This document shows, in pieces, positions 8,271 through 18,013 of a stretch of 64,000 bases of DNA. The DNA is from Vibrio kanaloae. Its GTDB lineage: Bacteria; Pseudomonadota; Gammaproteobacteria; Enterobacterales; Vibrionaceae. How positions within the stretch are numbered: the first letter of the stretch is position 1; every line of letters begins with the position of its first letter. The translations under genes were made by a program, and so were the position numbers. The notes below the pieces were generated by a model that was given only the letters and a program-made list of their open reading frames with translations, made no database searches and was not told where the DNA came from. Where the stretch lies: NCBI RefSeq assembly GCF_024347535.1, contig NZ_AP025497.1, positions 744,001 through 808,000 on the forward strand. The letters run 5' to 3'.

Positions 8271-11200
8271 ATGACGACCATAAGCAGTGTTCAGGTAATC
8301 GCTCCACAGACACTCGATACCATGACGTTTCCACTTCATGGCGCGCGTTTAATTGAAGCATCAGCGGGTACTGGTAAAACATTCACCATTGCTGGCTTGT
8401 ACTTGCGCCTACTGCTCGGGCACGGCACTGCTGCGCCGCAAGGTGATCTGACGGAAGCTACACGACACCATGAGCCACTAACTGTAGACCAAATTCTGGT
8501 GGTGACCTTTACTGAAGCGGCTACGGCCGAGCTGCGGGATCGTATTCGTGCGCGAATCCATGATGCACGGATTGCGTTTGCACGTGGGCAAAGTGACGAC
8601 CCAGTGATTGCGCCTTTGTTACAAGCCATCGATGATCATGCTGGCGCGGCGAAAACTCTGCTCAATGCTGAAAGGCAAATGGATGAGGCGGCGGTCTACA
8701 CCATTCACGGTTTCTGTCAGCGCATGTTGACCCAAAATGCCTTTGAATCTGGAAGCCGTTTTGATAATGAATTTGTGACCGATGAAAGCCACTTGAAAGC
8801 GCAAGTAGTTGCCGACTATTGGCGTAAGCAGTTTTACCCGCTACCCATTCAACTCGCGGGCGAAGTACGCAATATTTGGGGTTCTCCCGCTTCTCTATTG
8901 GCTGACGTAAATCGTTATCTGACGGGTTCTCCACTAAAGCTAACCGTCGAAGCAATGTCGGGCGACCTGCAAACTCTGCACAATCAAAACCTAGATAAAG
9001 TGAAGCAACTTAAGGCGTTGTGGTGCGAATCCGAAGCGGACTTTTTGGTTTTGATTTCAGGTTCAGATGTGAACAAGCGTAGCTACACTAAGAAATCTTT
9101 ACCGACTTGGTTAGAAGCCGTCACGGCATGGGCGCAGAGCGACACTCATGATTACCAGTTTCCAGATAAACTAGAGAAGTTCTCACAAGCCACGTTAATT
9201 GAAAAAACACCGAAAGGCACTGCACCTCAGCACGCCGTTTTCGAAGCGATTGAGGACTTCTTAAATTCTCCAGCAGATCTAAAAGCTCCATTGCTGGCGC
9301 ATGCCATTACCCATTGCCGAACCATGTTAGCCAAAGCTAAACAGCAAAAGCAGTGGTTATCGTTTGATGATTTGTTGACTCAGTTATCCGCGTCCATTGA
9401 TGTGGATGAGCAATCATTGCTAGTGGAGAGAATTCGAACCTTATACCCAGTGGCGATGATCGATGAATTCCAAGATACCGATCCGCTGCAATACAGTATT
9501 TTTAGCCGAATCTATTTAGATAACCCGCAATGCGGTCTGTTTATGATCGGTGATCCGAAGCAGGCTATTTACGGCTTCCGTGGCGCAGATATCTTTACCT
9601 ACATTAAGGCAAGAAACCAAGTTAGTGCTCACTATACGTTAGGCACTAACTGGCGTTCGAGTGCTGATATGGTCAGCGCGGTAAACCAAGTGTTTATGAA
9701 TTCGGATAGCCCGTTTATCTACGACCAAGACATTCCATTCTTACCCGTTGCTGCTAGCCCATCGGCTGACAAACGCCAGTGGGTGATGAATGGTGAAACT
9801 CAGCATGCATTGACCTTTTGGCTACAAGAAGCGGAAGATAAGCCATTACCGAAAGGCGAATATCACAAAGCCATGGCTGAGGCGACGGCGAGTCAAATTC
9901 AAACCATTCTGACCGCTTCTCAAAATCAACAAGCCTATTTTGATAACGGCAAAAAACAACATGCTGTGAATGCGGGTGATATTGCAGTCTTGGTTCGAAC
10001 CGGTAGTGAAGGTCGTCTGATCAAGAACGCGTTGTCTGAACAAGGCATTGCAAGCGTGTATTTGTCTAACCGAGATAGCGTTTTCACCAGCTTGGTCGCA
10101 CAAGATATTCAGCGTTTATTACAGGCGGTGCTGACACCTGAAAATGACCGTGCATTACGCGCCAGTTTAGCCTCTGAGTTGTTTGCTCTGGATGCCGCAT
10201 CATTGGACGAACTCAACAACGATGAAGTAGTTTGGGAAAACGTCGTTAACGAATTTCGAGAATATCGTAAGTTATGGCTACAGCGCGGCGTGTTACCAAT
10301 GCTTCGTAGTGTGATCAGTAAACGACATCTCGCGGAACGCTTACTGGAAGAAGAAAATGGTGAGCGCTCACTAACCGATTTGATGCATATTGGCGAATTG
10401 TTGCAACAAGCAAGACAAGAGCTCGACAGTGACTATGGCTTGCTACGTTGGCTAGCAGAAGCGATCTCAGATGCTCAAAATGGTCTAGGCGGCAGTGAAG
10501 ATGATATTCAACGCCTTGAATCAGAAAGAAACTTGGTTCAAATCGTTACCATTCATAAGTCGAAAGGTTTGGAATATGACTTAGTATTCCTACCATTTGT
10601 TGCGAGCTATCGAGAAGCTAGCGAAGGCAAATTCTACGACCATGATTCAGACACCACAGTACTGGATATTACAGGTAGTGACAGTGCCTTAGCCCAAGCC
10701 GATAAAGAGCGATTGGCGGAAGACCTACGTTTGATTTATGTAGCTCTGACTCGTGCGGTATATGGCTGTTTTATTGGTATGGCGCCACTACGTAAAGGGC
10801 GTTCAACCAAAGAACCGACAGGCGTGCATTTGAGTGCGATGGGCTACTTGGTTCAAAACGGACAAGAGCAAGGCATTGCTGAGCTGAATCAAGCTTTGTC
10901 AGCGATTGAGGGTAAGAATTCAAGCGTATTACTGTCTGAAACACCGACTGCTCATGAGCAAGTTTTTGTGCAAACTGAGCAAGTGAGTGAAGACTTACAT
11001 GCTAATGAACTCAAGGCTTCAATTGATCGAGCCTGGCGAATCACCAGTTATTCGGGGCTTGTAAAACAAGGCAGTCACGGCGCGAGCCATGACGCGACCA
11101 TAGAGGTCTCTGGCTTTGATATTGACTCGGCTGATGAACAAGATGAATCGGAATTGATTGAGCCTGAACGTTCTATATTCACGTTCCCTCGCGGCGCTCG

Positions 11201-11945
11201 TCCGGGTACCTTCTTACACACCTTGTTTGAGGATGTTGAATTTACCGAGCCAGTAACCAGCGAATATAACACGCAAGTAATCACTTACTTATTAGAGTCG
11301 GAGCAATACGAACTAGAGTGGTTACCTGTGCTTCAACTACTGGTCGATACCGTTCTTAATACAGCATTGGACGGTAAAAACTTAAAGCTAAGCGAGAAAG
11401 ATTCGACGCAACGTTTAGTTGAGATGGAGTTCTTATTGCCGATCGAAGTGTTGGCTGCATCTGAGCTCAATCAAACCATTCAGTATCATGATCCGCTATC
11501 GGCAAAAGCGGGCGACCTAGGTTTCCAAACCGTGCAAGGCATGCTGAAAGGCTTCATCGATTTGGTGTTTGAGCATCAAGGTAAATATTATGTACTTGAC
11601 TGGAAATCGAACCATCTAGGTGATGACGTTGCCGTCTACCATGGTGAAGCATTGAAATCGGCGATGGCCGACCACCGTTACGATCTTCAATATCAAATCT
11701 ATGCGTTGGCATTGCATCGCTTCTTACGCAGCCGTGTTGCGGATTACAGTTATGAACAACATTTCGGTGGCGTTTATTACTTGTTTTTAAGAGGAATGGA
11801 CGGCCAATCTCAACAAGGTATTTTCTCGGCGAAACCAACACTGGCTTTGCTCGATGAAATGGATCAATTGATTGACGGTAAAGTGATAGACAGACGTTCA
11901 GCACAATTGAATGGCAATGAAACTGGACAGATGGGACTTTTATAA
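8271..11945 (+). CDS. recB: Exodeoxyribonuclease V subunit beta (RecB)
   Basis: RecB is the 3'-5' helicase and only nuclease subunit of RecBCD, and it loads RecA after Chi. The 1224-residue product has a Walker A motif at residues 30-38 (ASAGTGKTF), the UvrD-type helicase motifs (LDEFQDTD-like IDEFQDTDPLQ, GDPKQAIYGFRGAD, IHKSKGLEYDLVFLP and LRLIYVALTRA), and a C-terminal PD-(D/E)XK nuclease domain with GFIDLVF and LDWKSN carrying the catalytic Asp and Lys. Length is close to E. coli RecB (1180). ATG start with TAAGG four bases upstream. The stop codon overlaps the recD start by one base (TAATG), so the two are translationally coupled. Confidence 0.97.
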   Translation: MTTISSVQVIAPQTLDTMTFPLHGARLIEASAGTGKTFTIAGLYLRLLLGHGTAAPQGDLTEATRHHEPLTVDQILVVTFTEAATAELRDRIRARIHDARIAFARGQSDDPVIAPLLQAIDDHAGAAKTLLNAERQMDEAAVYTIHGFCQRMLTQNAFESGSRFDNEFVTDESHLKAQVVADYWRKQFYPLPIQLAGEVRNIWGSPASLLADVNRYLTGSPLKLTVEAMSGDLQTLHNQNLDKVKQLKALWCESEADFLVLISGSDVNKRSYTKKSLPTWLEAVTAWAQSDTHDYQFPDKLEKFSQATLIEKTPKGTAPQHAVFEAIEDFLNSPADLKAPLLAHAITHCRTMLAKAKQQKQWLSFDDLLTQLSASIDVDEQSLLVERIRTLYPVAMIDEFQDTDPLQYSIFSRIYLDNPQCGLFMIGDPKQAIYGFRGADIFTYIKARNQVSAHYTLGTNWRSSADMVSAVNQVFMNSDSPFIYDQDIPFLPVAASPSADKRQWVMNGETQHALTFWLQEAEDKPLPKGEYHKAMAEATASQIQTILTASQNQQAYFDNGKKQHAVNAGDIAVLVRTGSEGRLIKNALSEQGIASVYLSNRDSVFTSLVAQDIQRLLQAVLTPENDRALRASLASELFALDAASLDELNNDEVVWENVVNEFREYRKLWLQRGVLPMLRSVISKRHLAERLLEEENGERSLTDLMHIGELLQQARQELDSDYGLLRWLAEAISDAQNGLGGSEDDIQRLESERNLVQIVTIHKSKGLEYDLVFLPFVASYREASEGKFYDHDSDTTVLDITGSDSALAQADKERLAEDLRLIYVALTRAVYGCFIGMAPLRKGRSTKEPTGVHLSAMGYLVQNGQEQGIAELNQALSAIEGKNSSVLLSETPTAHEQVFVQTEQVSEDLHANELKASIDRAWRITSYSGLVKQGSHGASHDATIEVSGFDIDSADEQDESELIEPERSIFTFPRGARPGTFLHTLFEDVEFTEPVTSEYNTQVITYLLESEQYELEWLPVLQLLVDTVLNTALDGKNLKLSEKDSTQRLVEMEFLLPIEVLAASELNQTIQYHDPLSAKAGDLGFQTVQGMLKGFIDLVFEHQGKYYVLDWKSNHLGDDVAVYHGEALKSAMADHRYDLQYQIYALALHRFLRSRVADYSYEQHFGGVYYLFLRGMDGQSQQGIFSAKPTLALLDEMDQLIDGKVIDRRSAQLNGNETGQMGLL

Positions 11946-14155
11946 TGACAACAACGACCACTAATACCAGCATAGAAACTGCGAACTCAGCAAAGCCAGT
12001 TTCACTTATTCCTGAGCAACTTATGGGTGTACTCAAGTTCCTTGCGGATAAGGGTTCTATTCGTCAGTTGGATTATCAGTTTGCCCGTTTTATTTCTCAG
12101 CAAACCATGAGTCATTCTCAACAGATTGGTTTTCTTGCTGGGGTGGTGAGCCATGAATTAGGCAAGGGGCATATTTGTACTCAGCTTATACAGCAACATA
12201 CGATAGGCCCTGAACAAACGGCCGATCTTGCTCAGTTACTTGGGCTATACGGTGAAACGGCACTGCAACTGAACCAGAAACTGTTAGGTATTGATTGGGT
12301 GGCGGTACTTCAATCGTCCAATTTAGTAGGAACAACCAATGACTGTGTTAAGCCGCTGATGTTTGATGGACAGCGTGTCTACTTACAGCGTTATTGGAAC
12401 TACGAAGTTGTGCTGGCAGACACGTTGAACCGTTTAAGTAAGCCGGTAGAGTTCAATATTGAACAGAAAAAGGCGCTGACGGAAACACTCAATCAGCTCT
12501 TCGCACGCAGTTACCATTTTCTGTTTAATGCCTTAGCTAAGGCTGAAGCAAACCAACAAACGTCTCAGGTATTACGCCAACAACTGGTGTGTGACCATCT
12601 AGATATTGTGAATGAGCAAGTTCTAGATTGGGGCGCGATAGACCAAGCGATTGTTCAAGCTAAACAAGTGACCGATTTAGATGTGCTGGATAGTCTAGTG
12701 CCGTTATCTGTTTGTTTGAATTGGCAAAAAGTGGCGGCAGCGGTGGCGTTAAGTCGACGTTTTGCGGTTATTTCTGGCGGACCGGGCACCGGTAAAACGA
12801 CCACGGTAACTAAGTTACTTTCGGCTATGGTTGAACAATCAATCAGCCAAGGTAAAACACCGACGATCAAGCTGGTGGCTCCAACAGGTAAAGCGGCGGC
12901 ACGTTTAACTGAGTCGATTGGTAAAGCGATTGAACAACTGCCTTTAGCGCCTGAAGTAAAAGCCAACATACCGACGGAATCGAGCACTTTACACAGGTTG
13001 CTCGGCGCGATTCCTAATCGTGCTGAGTTTAGGCACAACCGACGCAATCCGCTTCACCTTGATATCTTAGTGGTGGATGAAGCTTCGATGGTCGATCTGT
13101 CGATGATGTATAAGCTGGTCGATGCACTTCCTGAACACGCAAGGCTGATTCTGCTTGGGGATAAAGATCAACTCGCTTCGGTAGAGGCAGGTGCTGTGCT
13201 CGGTGATATCTGTTCATTCAACTCTGCAGGGTACAGCACAGCGCAAGGCAATTTGATTGCAGAGATGACAGGCTTTGATGCGATAGCTAAATCAAGACAA
13301 GACAAAGCAGGTTTGGTTAACGCTCCTGCGATTGCAGACAGCTTGTGTATGCTGCAGAAGAGTTATCGTTTCGATGCGCGTTCAGGTATCGGACAGTTGG
13401 CAAAAGCAATCAATAATGGCTCTGCGAATCAAGTAGACCAAGTTTTTGCCAAAGGGTTTGGCGATATCGAAAACCATCCTCTGTCGAGTGACAGCTATAA
13501 CTTGATGCTGCGAACTTTGGTTAATGAATATGGTACATATCTCAATAGAATGAATGTACCGTTGGAAGAGCTAGAGACCCAAGAAGCACGCGCAAAATCG
13601 GTGCTCGATTTGTTTAGTCAGTGTCGATTGCTGTGTTCCATTCGTGAAGGGGACTTTGGTGTTAAAGGTCTCAACCATAGAATTGAAAGGGCACTTGCCG
13701 CAAGACGTTTGGTGAGCCCTCATAATGATGAGCTGTGGTATCACGGACGCCCTGTAATGGTAACGCGTAACGATCATGGTTTGGGTTTATACAATGGTGA
13801 TATTGGTATATGTATGCTTGAATCTGATTCGAGTCATTCTGATACAGCACCTAGATTGAAGGTCTATTTTGAATTGCCCGATGGCAGCGTGAAAGCGGTG
13901 TTGCCAAGCCGAGTGCCCGATCATGAAACGGCTTATGCGATGACGATACACAAATCGCAGGGTAGTGAATTTGATCTGACCTTAATGATCTTGCCGCCAG
14001 ATTTCAGCCCTATTTTAACGCGGGAGCTTATCTATACCGGTATTACACGTGCGAAGAAACGACTGATGATGTTCAGTGATACCAACGTGTTGAAGCGTGG
14101 GATTAAGGTGAAAACAGAGCGAGTGAGTGGTTTAGGCAGTCGCTTAACCAGCTAA
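11945..14155 (+). CDS. recD: Exodeoxyribonuclease V subunit alpha (RecD)
   Basis: RecD is the 5'-3' helicase of RecBCD; it sets the fast motor before Chi and regulates the RecB nuclease. The 736-residue protein has Walker A near residues 278-285 (GGPGTGKTTT), Walker B VVDEASMVDL, the ARLILLGDKDQLASVEAG motif III region, and the C-terminal superfamily 1B motifs YAMTIHKSQGSEF and YTGITRAK. It is longer than E. coli RecD (608), with extra length around residues 420-560 between the motor domains. Its ATG overlaps the recB stop by one base. Confidence 0.96.
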   Translation: MTTTTTNTSIETANSAKPVSLIPEQLMGVLKFLADKGSIRQLDYQFARFISQQTMSHSQQIGFLAGVVSHELGKGHICTQLIQQHTIGPEQTADLAQLLGLYGETALQLNQKLLGIDWVAVLQSSNLVGTTNDCVKPLMFDGQRVYLQRYWNYEVVLADTLNRLSKPVEFNIEQKKALTETLNQLFARSYHFLFNALAKAEANQQTSQVLRQQLVCDHLDIVNEQVLDWGAIDQAIVQAKQVTDLDVLDSLVPLSVCLNWQKVAAAVALSRRFAVISGGPGTGKTTTVTKLLSAMVEQSISQGKTPTIKLVAPTGKAAARLTESIGKAIEQLPLAPEVKANIPTESSTLHRLLGAIPNRAEFRHNRRNPLHLDILVVDEASMVDLSMMYKLVDALPEHARLILLGDKDQLASVEAGAVLGDICSFNSAGYSTAQGNLIAEMTGFDAIAKSRQDKAGLVNAPAIADSLCMLQKSYRFDARSGIGQLAKAINNGSANQVDQVFAKGFGDIENHPLSSDSYNLMLRTLVNEYGTYLNRMNVPLEELETQEARAKSVLDLFSQCRLLCSIREGDFGVKGLNHRIERALAARRLVSPHNDELWYHGRPVMVTRNDHGLGLYNGDIGICMLESDSSHSDTAPRLKVYFELPDGSVKAVLPSRVPDHETAYAMTIHKSQGSEFDLTLMILPPDFSPILTRELIYTGITRAKKRLMMFSDTNVLKRGIKVKTERVSGLGSRLTS

Positions 14156-14225
14156 CGAAGATAGATACTTGGCGAAAGTGTTTAGGGGAGTCAAGTGACC
14201 AAATTGCAGGGGATAGCGTATACAT

Positions 14226-14249
14226 AAAGCAACCCTCCTTGGTTGCTTT
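14226..14249. terminator. Probable terminator between recD and the small minus-strand gene
   Basis: A nine-bp perfect stem (AAAGCAACC with GGTTGCTTT, loop CTCCTT) sits 70 bp after recD and eight bp past the end of the convergent small gene. It lacks a long T-run on either strand, so termination strength is uncertain. Confidence 0.5.
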
Positions 14250-14257
14250 GAGCGTTA

Positions 14258-14449
14258 TTAGGAATCAGAGCCTAAAAACGCTCGAGTAAACGATATATGG
14301 TTTATCTTGTACTTTGCTTGGCAATTCAAAATAAACTCTTTAAGGTTCTCGCTCACAGGGAACACGCAGTGTACGTCTAGCCCTTCTAAGAATTGGTTGT
14401 CGGCCATATCCCAAAAACTTTGCAGCGAGTTACAAATAATGGTTCTCAT
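14258..14449 (-). CDS. Hypothetical small protein (63 aa)
   Basis: I do not recognise this product. The frame reads as a plausible soluble protein of 63 residues (MRTIICNSLQSFWDMADNQ at the start, ITHISFTRA-like NHISFTRAFL near the end). It has a stop eight bases before a terminator-like hairpin, and the reading frame is oriented away from argA. The ATG at 14449 follows AAGAG at about ten bases. A longer frame from a TTG at 14527 exists but adds a low-quality segment. The opposite strand also has an open frame, of worse composition. It could be a real lineage-specific gene or a chance frame; comparison with other vibrios would decide. Confidence 0.45.
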   Translation of the reverse strand: MRTIICNSLQSFWDMADNQFLEGLDVHCVFPVSENLKEFILNCQAKYKINHISFTRAFLGSDS

Positions 14450-14670
14450 ATCAATGTTGCTCTTTTTGCTGTTTATATCAACGAGCAGAGCTATTCCTAG
14501 CGTGCTGACCGTCAACGGGTATAGCAATCCGTGCAGTGACCACCTTAATTAACTCGATACGATTATCAAGATGGTAATTCCAATTAAAATTATTTGTTAA
14601 TGTCATTAAAGCGGCTAAATACTATACAATTATTCGTGTGAGTGAAAGTGCATATTTGTTAAAAATTGCA

Positions 14671-14686
14671 CAGCAAACGATTACAT
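14671..14686. promoter_or_regulatory. PurR-like operator candidate
   Basis: CAGCAAACGATTACAT fits the degenerate purine-repressor consensus ANGCAANCGNTTNCNT at all fixed positions except the first. It lies in the gap between argA (ends 14731) and the small gene at 14258. No promoter could be assigned with confidence, so it may be fortuitous. Confidence 0.3.
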
Positions 14687-14730
14687 TTGCAATTATTTTA
14701 ATGAGAAAGTGTGATTGGTGTCTGAAAATT

Positions 14731-16071
14731 TCACTGAACGTCTAATGCTAGAATTTTTGAATTCCGTTGATAGTTGTATAAACTTTGTTTCTTCATCGGC
14801 AGCTCGTCGACACCTATTTCGTAAAACCCTTGTTCACGGAACCAATGTAGGCTGTGTGTGGTAAGAACAAAGATCTGGTCGATATCGCGCGACTTCGATT
14901 GATGACGCATGTAATCCAGTAGTAATTGGCCACGGTTTCCATCTCGATAGTCAGGGTGGATAGCAACACAGGCCATCTCTGCCATGTGATCTTCTGGGTA
15001 AGCATACAGTGCAGCACAGCCAATAATCAGCCCGTCTTTCTCGATAATAGTAAAGCGATGGACTTCTTGCTCTAACTGCTCTCTTGAACGACGAACGAGG
15101 ATGCCTTGTTCTTCAAGCGGGCGAATGAGGTCAAAGATACCACCGATATCATCAATCTGAGCTTGTCTTACTTGTTCGGCACTCGCCATTACTACTTGGG
15201 TTCCAATACCGTCGAAAGAGAACAGCTCTTGGATCAATGCGCCATCCACTTTGTAGCTGATTAAGTGACAGCGAGGCACTCCTGCGTGGCAAGCGGAGAT
15301 AGCTCCCTTTAAAAAGCGCAGCGTTCCGGTACTCATGTCTTCTGTAGGATTCTGAGATTCCGTTAAGCGTTCTAGAATTTGTTTAGCGTCTTTAGGGAAA
15401 AGTTCGGCGAGGACATTACCGTTTTCGTCGGTTACACCTTGTTCGGAACAAAAACCAATCAGCTTGTCTGCCTTTAGACGAATTGCAACTTGGGTCGCGA
15501 CCTCTTCTGAAAGCAGATTAAAGCTTTCTCCTGTTACAGAGCTGGCAATCGGGCCAAGTAATACGATGGAACCTTGGTCGAGTGTGCGATTAATCCCTTC
15601 AATATCGATTCGACGAATACGCCCACTATGACAGTAGTCTGTGCCATCATCCACGCCTAGCGGTTGAGCGGTGATAAAGTTGCCGCTCATCACATTCAGT
15701 TGAGTGCCCGCCATTGGGGTGTTGTTCAAGCTCATAGAAAGACGAGCGGTAATAGCTAGCTGTAGTTGGCCTGCAGCCTGCATTGCGACCCCTAGAGAAT
15801 ACTCGTCAGTGACCCTAATATTCTTGTGATAAGGCGTATGGCAATCTTGTTTTACCAGCAGTTGGTTGATCTGAGGTCTTGCCCCATGAACAAGAACAAT
15901 CTTGACTCCAAGGCTGTGGAGTAAAGCTATGTCATTAATAATATTGCCAAAGTTTTTAGCGGCAACGGCTTCGCCTCCCAGCATAATTACCATAGTCTTG
16001 CCACGGTGAGCATTTACGTAAGGGGTTGATTGTCTGAAACCTTTTACTAGCGCTGTACTTCTTAATTTCAC
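14731..16071 (-). CDS. argA: N-acetylglutamate synthase (amino-acid N-acetyltransferase)
   Basis: ArgA makes N-acetylglutamate from glutamate and acetyl-CoA, the first step of arginine synthesis, and is normally feedback-inhibited by arginine. The 446-residue product has the amino-acid-kinase-like domain first ([44 protein letters not shown]), and a GNAT acetyltransferase domain from about residue 295 ([38 protein letters not shown]). It aligns end to end with E. coli ArgA (443). The gene is monocistronic, and its upstream region contains two ArgR-like boxes, so repression by ArgR is likely. Confidence 0.97.
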   Translation of the reverse strand: MKLRSTALVKGFRQSTPYVNAHRGKTMVIMLGGEAVAAKNFGNIINDIALLHSLGVKIVLVHGARPQINQLLVKQDCHTPYHKNIRVTDEYSLGVAMQAAGQLQLAITARLSMSLNNTPMAGTQLNVMSGNFITAQPLGVDDGTDYCHSGRIRRIDIEGINRTLDQGSIVLLGPIASSVTGESFNLLSEEVATQVAIRLKADKLIGFCSEQGVTDENGNVLAELFPKDAKQILERLTESQNPTEDMSTGTLRFLKGAISACHAGVPRCHLISYKVDGALIQELFSFDGIGTQVVMASAEQVRQAQIDDIGGIFDLIRPLEEQGILVRRSREQLEQEVHRFTIIEKDGLIIGCAALYAYPEDHMAEMACVAIHPDYRDGNRGQLLLDYMRHQSKSRDIDQIFVLTTHSLHWFREQGFYEIGVDELPMKKQSLYNYQRNSKILALDVQ

Positions 16072-16087
16072 AGAACAAGTCCATTTT

Positions 16088-16123
16088 GTTTATTTATTCG
16101 ATAATTTAGCATTTAAATTCAAA
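16088..16123 (-). promoter_or_regulatory. Putative tandem ARG boxes upstream of argA
   Basis: On the minus strand, TTTGAATTTAAATGCTAA (16105-16122) fits the ArgR box WNTGAATWWWWATTCANW well in its left half and fairly in its right half. A second, weaker box with TCGAATAAATAAAC (16089-16102) follows after about three bases, the usual tandem spacing. They lie 17-52 bp upstream of the argA start codon. Confidence 0.5.
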
Positions 16124-16202
16124 TTTAAACAACACCTTTTTGGAATAAAGCGCAAACTATTATTATCTAGACTTCATTATATAAACGGTCTCAGTGTAGA
16201 AT

Positions 16203-16706
16203 ATGCATAGCATCTTTATGAGTAGTTACCGAATGCAACAAGCTCCAGCAACAAAGAACAAGATCGATGAGATAACCACAGGCCTCTATAGTGAGGAAGA
16301 ACAGCGAAACCAATCTAAGTTAAAGCGTAAGATCATCGAGCGTTGTCTCATGATTTTGGCTCTGGTGGGGTCGTTCGCAGTGGTGTCACTTTTTGGTGAT
16401 GTGATCACTCGATTGCAAGATTCAGTAGCGCCAAATCACTTGCTTTATGGTACTTGGGTAGAACAAGATGTTGCGCATTATGCGACGGATGAGTTTGTGT
16501 TAAATGCTAATGGTGTATCAATGGCGGGTTCTATTGTTGCCACTAACTTTGAGTTTGATGGTAACTACTTCGAATATAAGGCGGGCGATCAAACGTATCG
16601 TTTCCGCATGACTAATTCTGACAACACCGAAATGACGCTTGATTCGGATAGTCACTATAATCCTGTATTTCGCCTTAAAGGCCATATCGATCACTCAGTC
16701 CGATAG
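16203..16706 (+). CDS. DUF2850-like small membrane protein
   Basis: A product of up to 167 residues with a basic cytoplasmic N-terminus (about 1-45), one transmembrane helix (CLMILALVGSFAVVSLFG, near 48-66), and a periplasmic domain of about 95 residues beginning NHLLYGTWVEQDVAHYATDEF and ending VFRLKGHI. It resembles the DUF2850 family known mainly from vibrios; the function is unknown. Three in-frame ATGs lie close together (16203, 16218, 16233) and none has a good Shine-Dalgarno sequence, so the start is uncertain. It is divergent from argA, from which it is separated by an AT-rich promoter region. An AT-rich inverted repeat (ATTGTAA-N4-TTACAAT, 16715-16732) follows the stop. Confidence 0.65.
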   Translation: MHSIFMSSYRMQQAPATKNKIDEITTGLYSEEEQRNQSKLKRKIIERCLMILALVGSFAVVSLFGDVITRLQDSVAPNHLLYGTWVEQDVAHYATDEFVLNANGVSMAGSIVATNFEFDGNYFEYKAGDQTYRFRMTNSDNTEMTLDSDSHYNPVFRLKGHIDHSVR

Positions 16707-16796
16707 GTTATCTTATTGTAAACTCTTACAATCTAAGATTGTGTTATCTGGCTGTTTTTGTCATCCTCGATGCATAGAATTTTTAGGATGACTCTT

Positions 16797-17900
16797 GTGA
16801 TTAAAAAATGGCTTCCCCTTGTTGCCGCCTCTCTACTATTTGGCTGTGCTCAACCAACCGATCGTGCTCAACAACACCTTGATGATGAATTTCCCCGTAC
16901 TTTAAATAAGATCGATCAGGTTCAATCCAACAAGCCAAGAGACTACACCGCATTTGCTGAACAAGCTGAAATGGTGGTCTCCAAATCTCCTTCGATGGCG
17001 AAAATCTACGAGCCGCTTTATCAACAGCTCAATGAGTGGGCAATGCTGAGTGGTGATCCTAGCGAGTTAGCTAATTTCGGCGTTCAAACCGCTCAACTCG
17101 GTGGTGGAGATAAGCAAGGTAATGTCTTATTCACGGGGTATTTTTCTCCAGTGATGGAGCTTCGTCATGAAGCGACTGAAGAATATCTTTTTCCTGTTTA
17201 TGGCCTTCCTAAGTGTGATAAAGAGTGTCCAACTCGTGCAGATATCTACAACGGTGCATTAGAAGGTCAAGGCCTTGAGTTAGGTTATTCAGCAAACCGT
17301 ATCGACCCATTTATGATGGAAGTGCAGGGCAGTGGCTTTGTGCACTTCGGTGATGATGACACGCTGCAGTATTTCGCATACGCGGGTAAGAACAATAAAG
17401 CTTATGTGAGCATTGGCCGTGTTCTTATTGAACGAGGCTTAGTTCCGCGCGAAAAAATGTCATTAAAGGCAATCAAAGAGTGGGTATTGGCAAACGACCC
17501 TGAAGTAGTCAAAGAGCTGCTTGAGCAAAATCCGTCCTTTGTGTTCTTTAGTGCAAGAGATGATTTGTCGGTAATGGGAAGCGCAGGTATTCCACTGTTA
17601 CCAATGGCTGCGGTAGCGGGCGATCGTTCACTCTTGCCTATGGGCACACCAATTCTGGCTGAGGTTCCGTTATTAAATGCAGATGGTACTTGGAGTGGTG
17701 CACACCAATTAAGGTTGTTACTGGTTTTGGATACGGGAGGAGCGGTTAAGCAGAACCACTTAGACCTCTACCACGGTATGGGGCCAAGAGCGGGTACTGA
17801 AGCGGGGCATTACAAACATTTTGGTCGTGTATGGAAGTTGGGTTTAGATGGTAGCGCAACCGAAGCGCCTTGGGCTTTGCCTCCTGAAAAGATCGAGTAA
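16797..17900 (+). CDS. mltA: Membrane-bound lytic murein transglycosylase A
   Basis: MltA cleaves the MurNAc-GlcNAc bond of peptidoglycan to give 1,6-anhydro ends and acts from the inner face of the outer membrane. The chosen GTG start at 16797 follows AGGA at an eight-base spacing and gives a tight lipoprotein signal (IKKWLPLVAASLLFGC, lipobox LLFGC); a longer frame from 16758 would add 13 residues ahead of this signal. The MltA domain (TGYFSPVMELRHE) and the C-terminal 3D domain (LLVLDTGGAVKQNHLDLYHGMG) are intact, including the Asp of HLDLYHG that corresponds to the catalytic residue of E. coli MltA. The product has 367 residues. A strong terminator follows. Confidence 0.94.
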   Translation: MIKKWLPLVAASLLFGCAQPTDRAQQHLDDEFPRTLNKIDQVQSNKPRDYTAFAEQAEMVVSKSPSMAKIYEPLYQQLNEWAMLSGDPSELANFGVQTAQLGGGDKQGNVLFTGYFSPVMELRHEATEEYLFPVYGLPKCDKECPTRADIYNGALEGQGLELGYSANRIDPFMMEVQGSGFVHFGDDDTLQYFAYAGKNNKAYVSIGRVLIERGLVPREKMSLKAIKEWVLANDPEVVKELLEQNPSFVFFSARDDLSVMGSAGIPLLPMAAVAGDRSLLPMGTPILAEVPLLNADGTWSGAHQLRLLLVLDTGGAVKQNHLDLYHGMGPRAGTEAGHYKHFGRVWKLGLDGSATEAPWALPPEKIE

Positions 17901-17955
17901 AGCCTAATAGAATAGGGTTGTTAAAGTGATTCGCTAATCCCCTAGACTTTTTATT

Positions 17956-17990
17956 CAAGAGTGCGTATAAAACGCACTCTTTTCTTTTTC
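17956..17990 (+). terminator. Terminator of mltA
   Basis: A nine-bp perfect stem (AGAGTGCGT with ACGCACTCT, loop of five) is followed by TTTCTTTTTC on the plus strand. Confidence 0.85.
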
Positions 17991-18013
17991 TCAGAAATAA
18001 ATTGGCGGCAACA

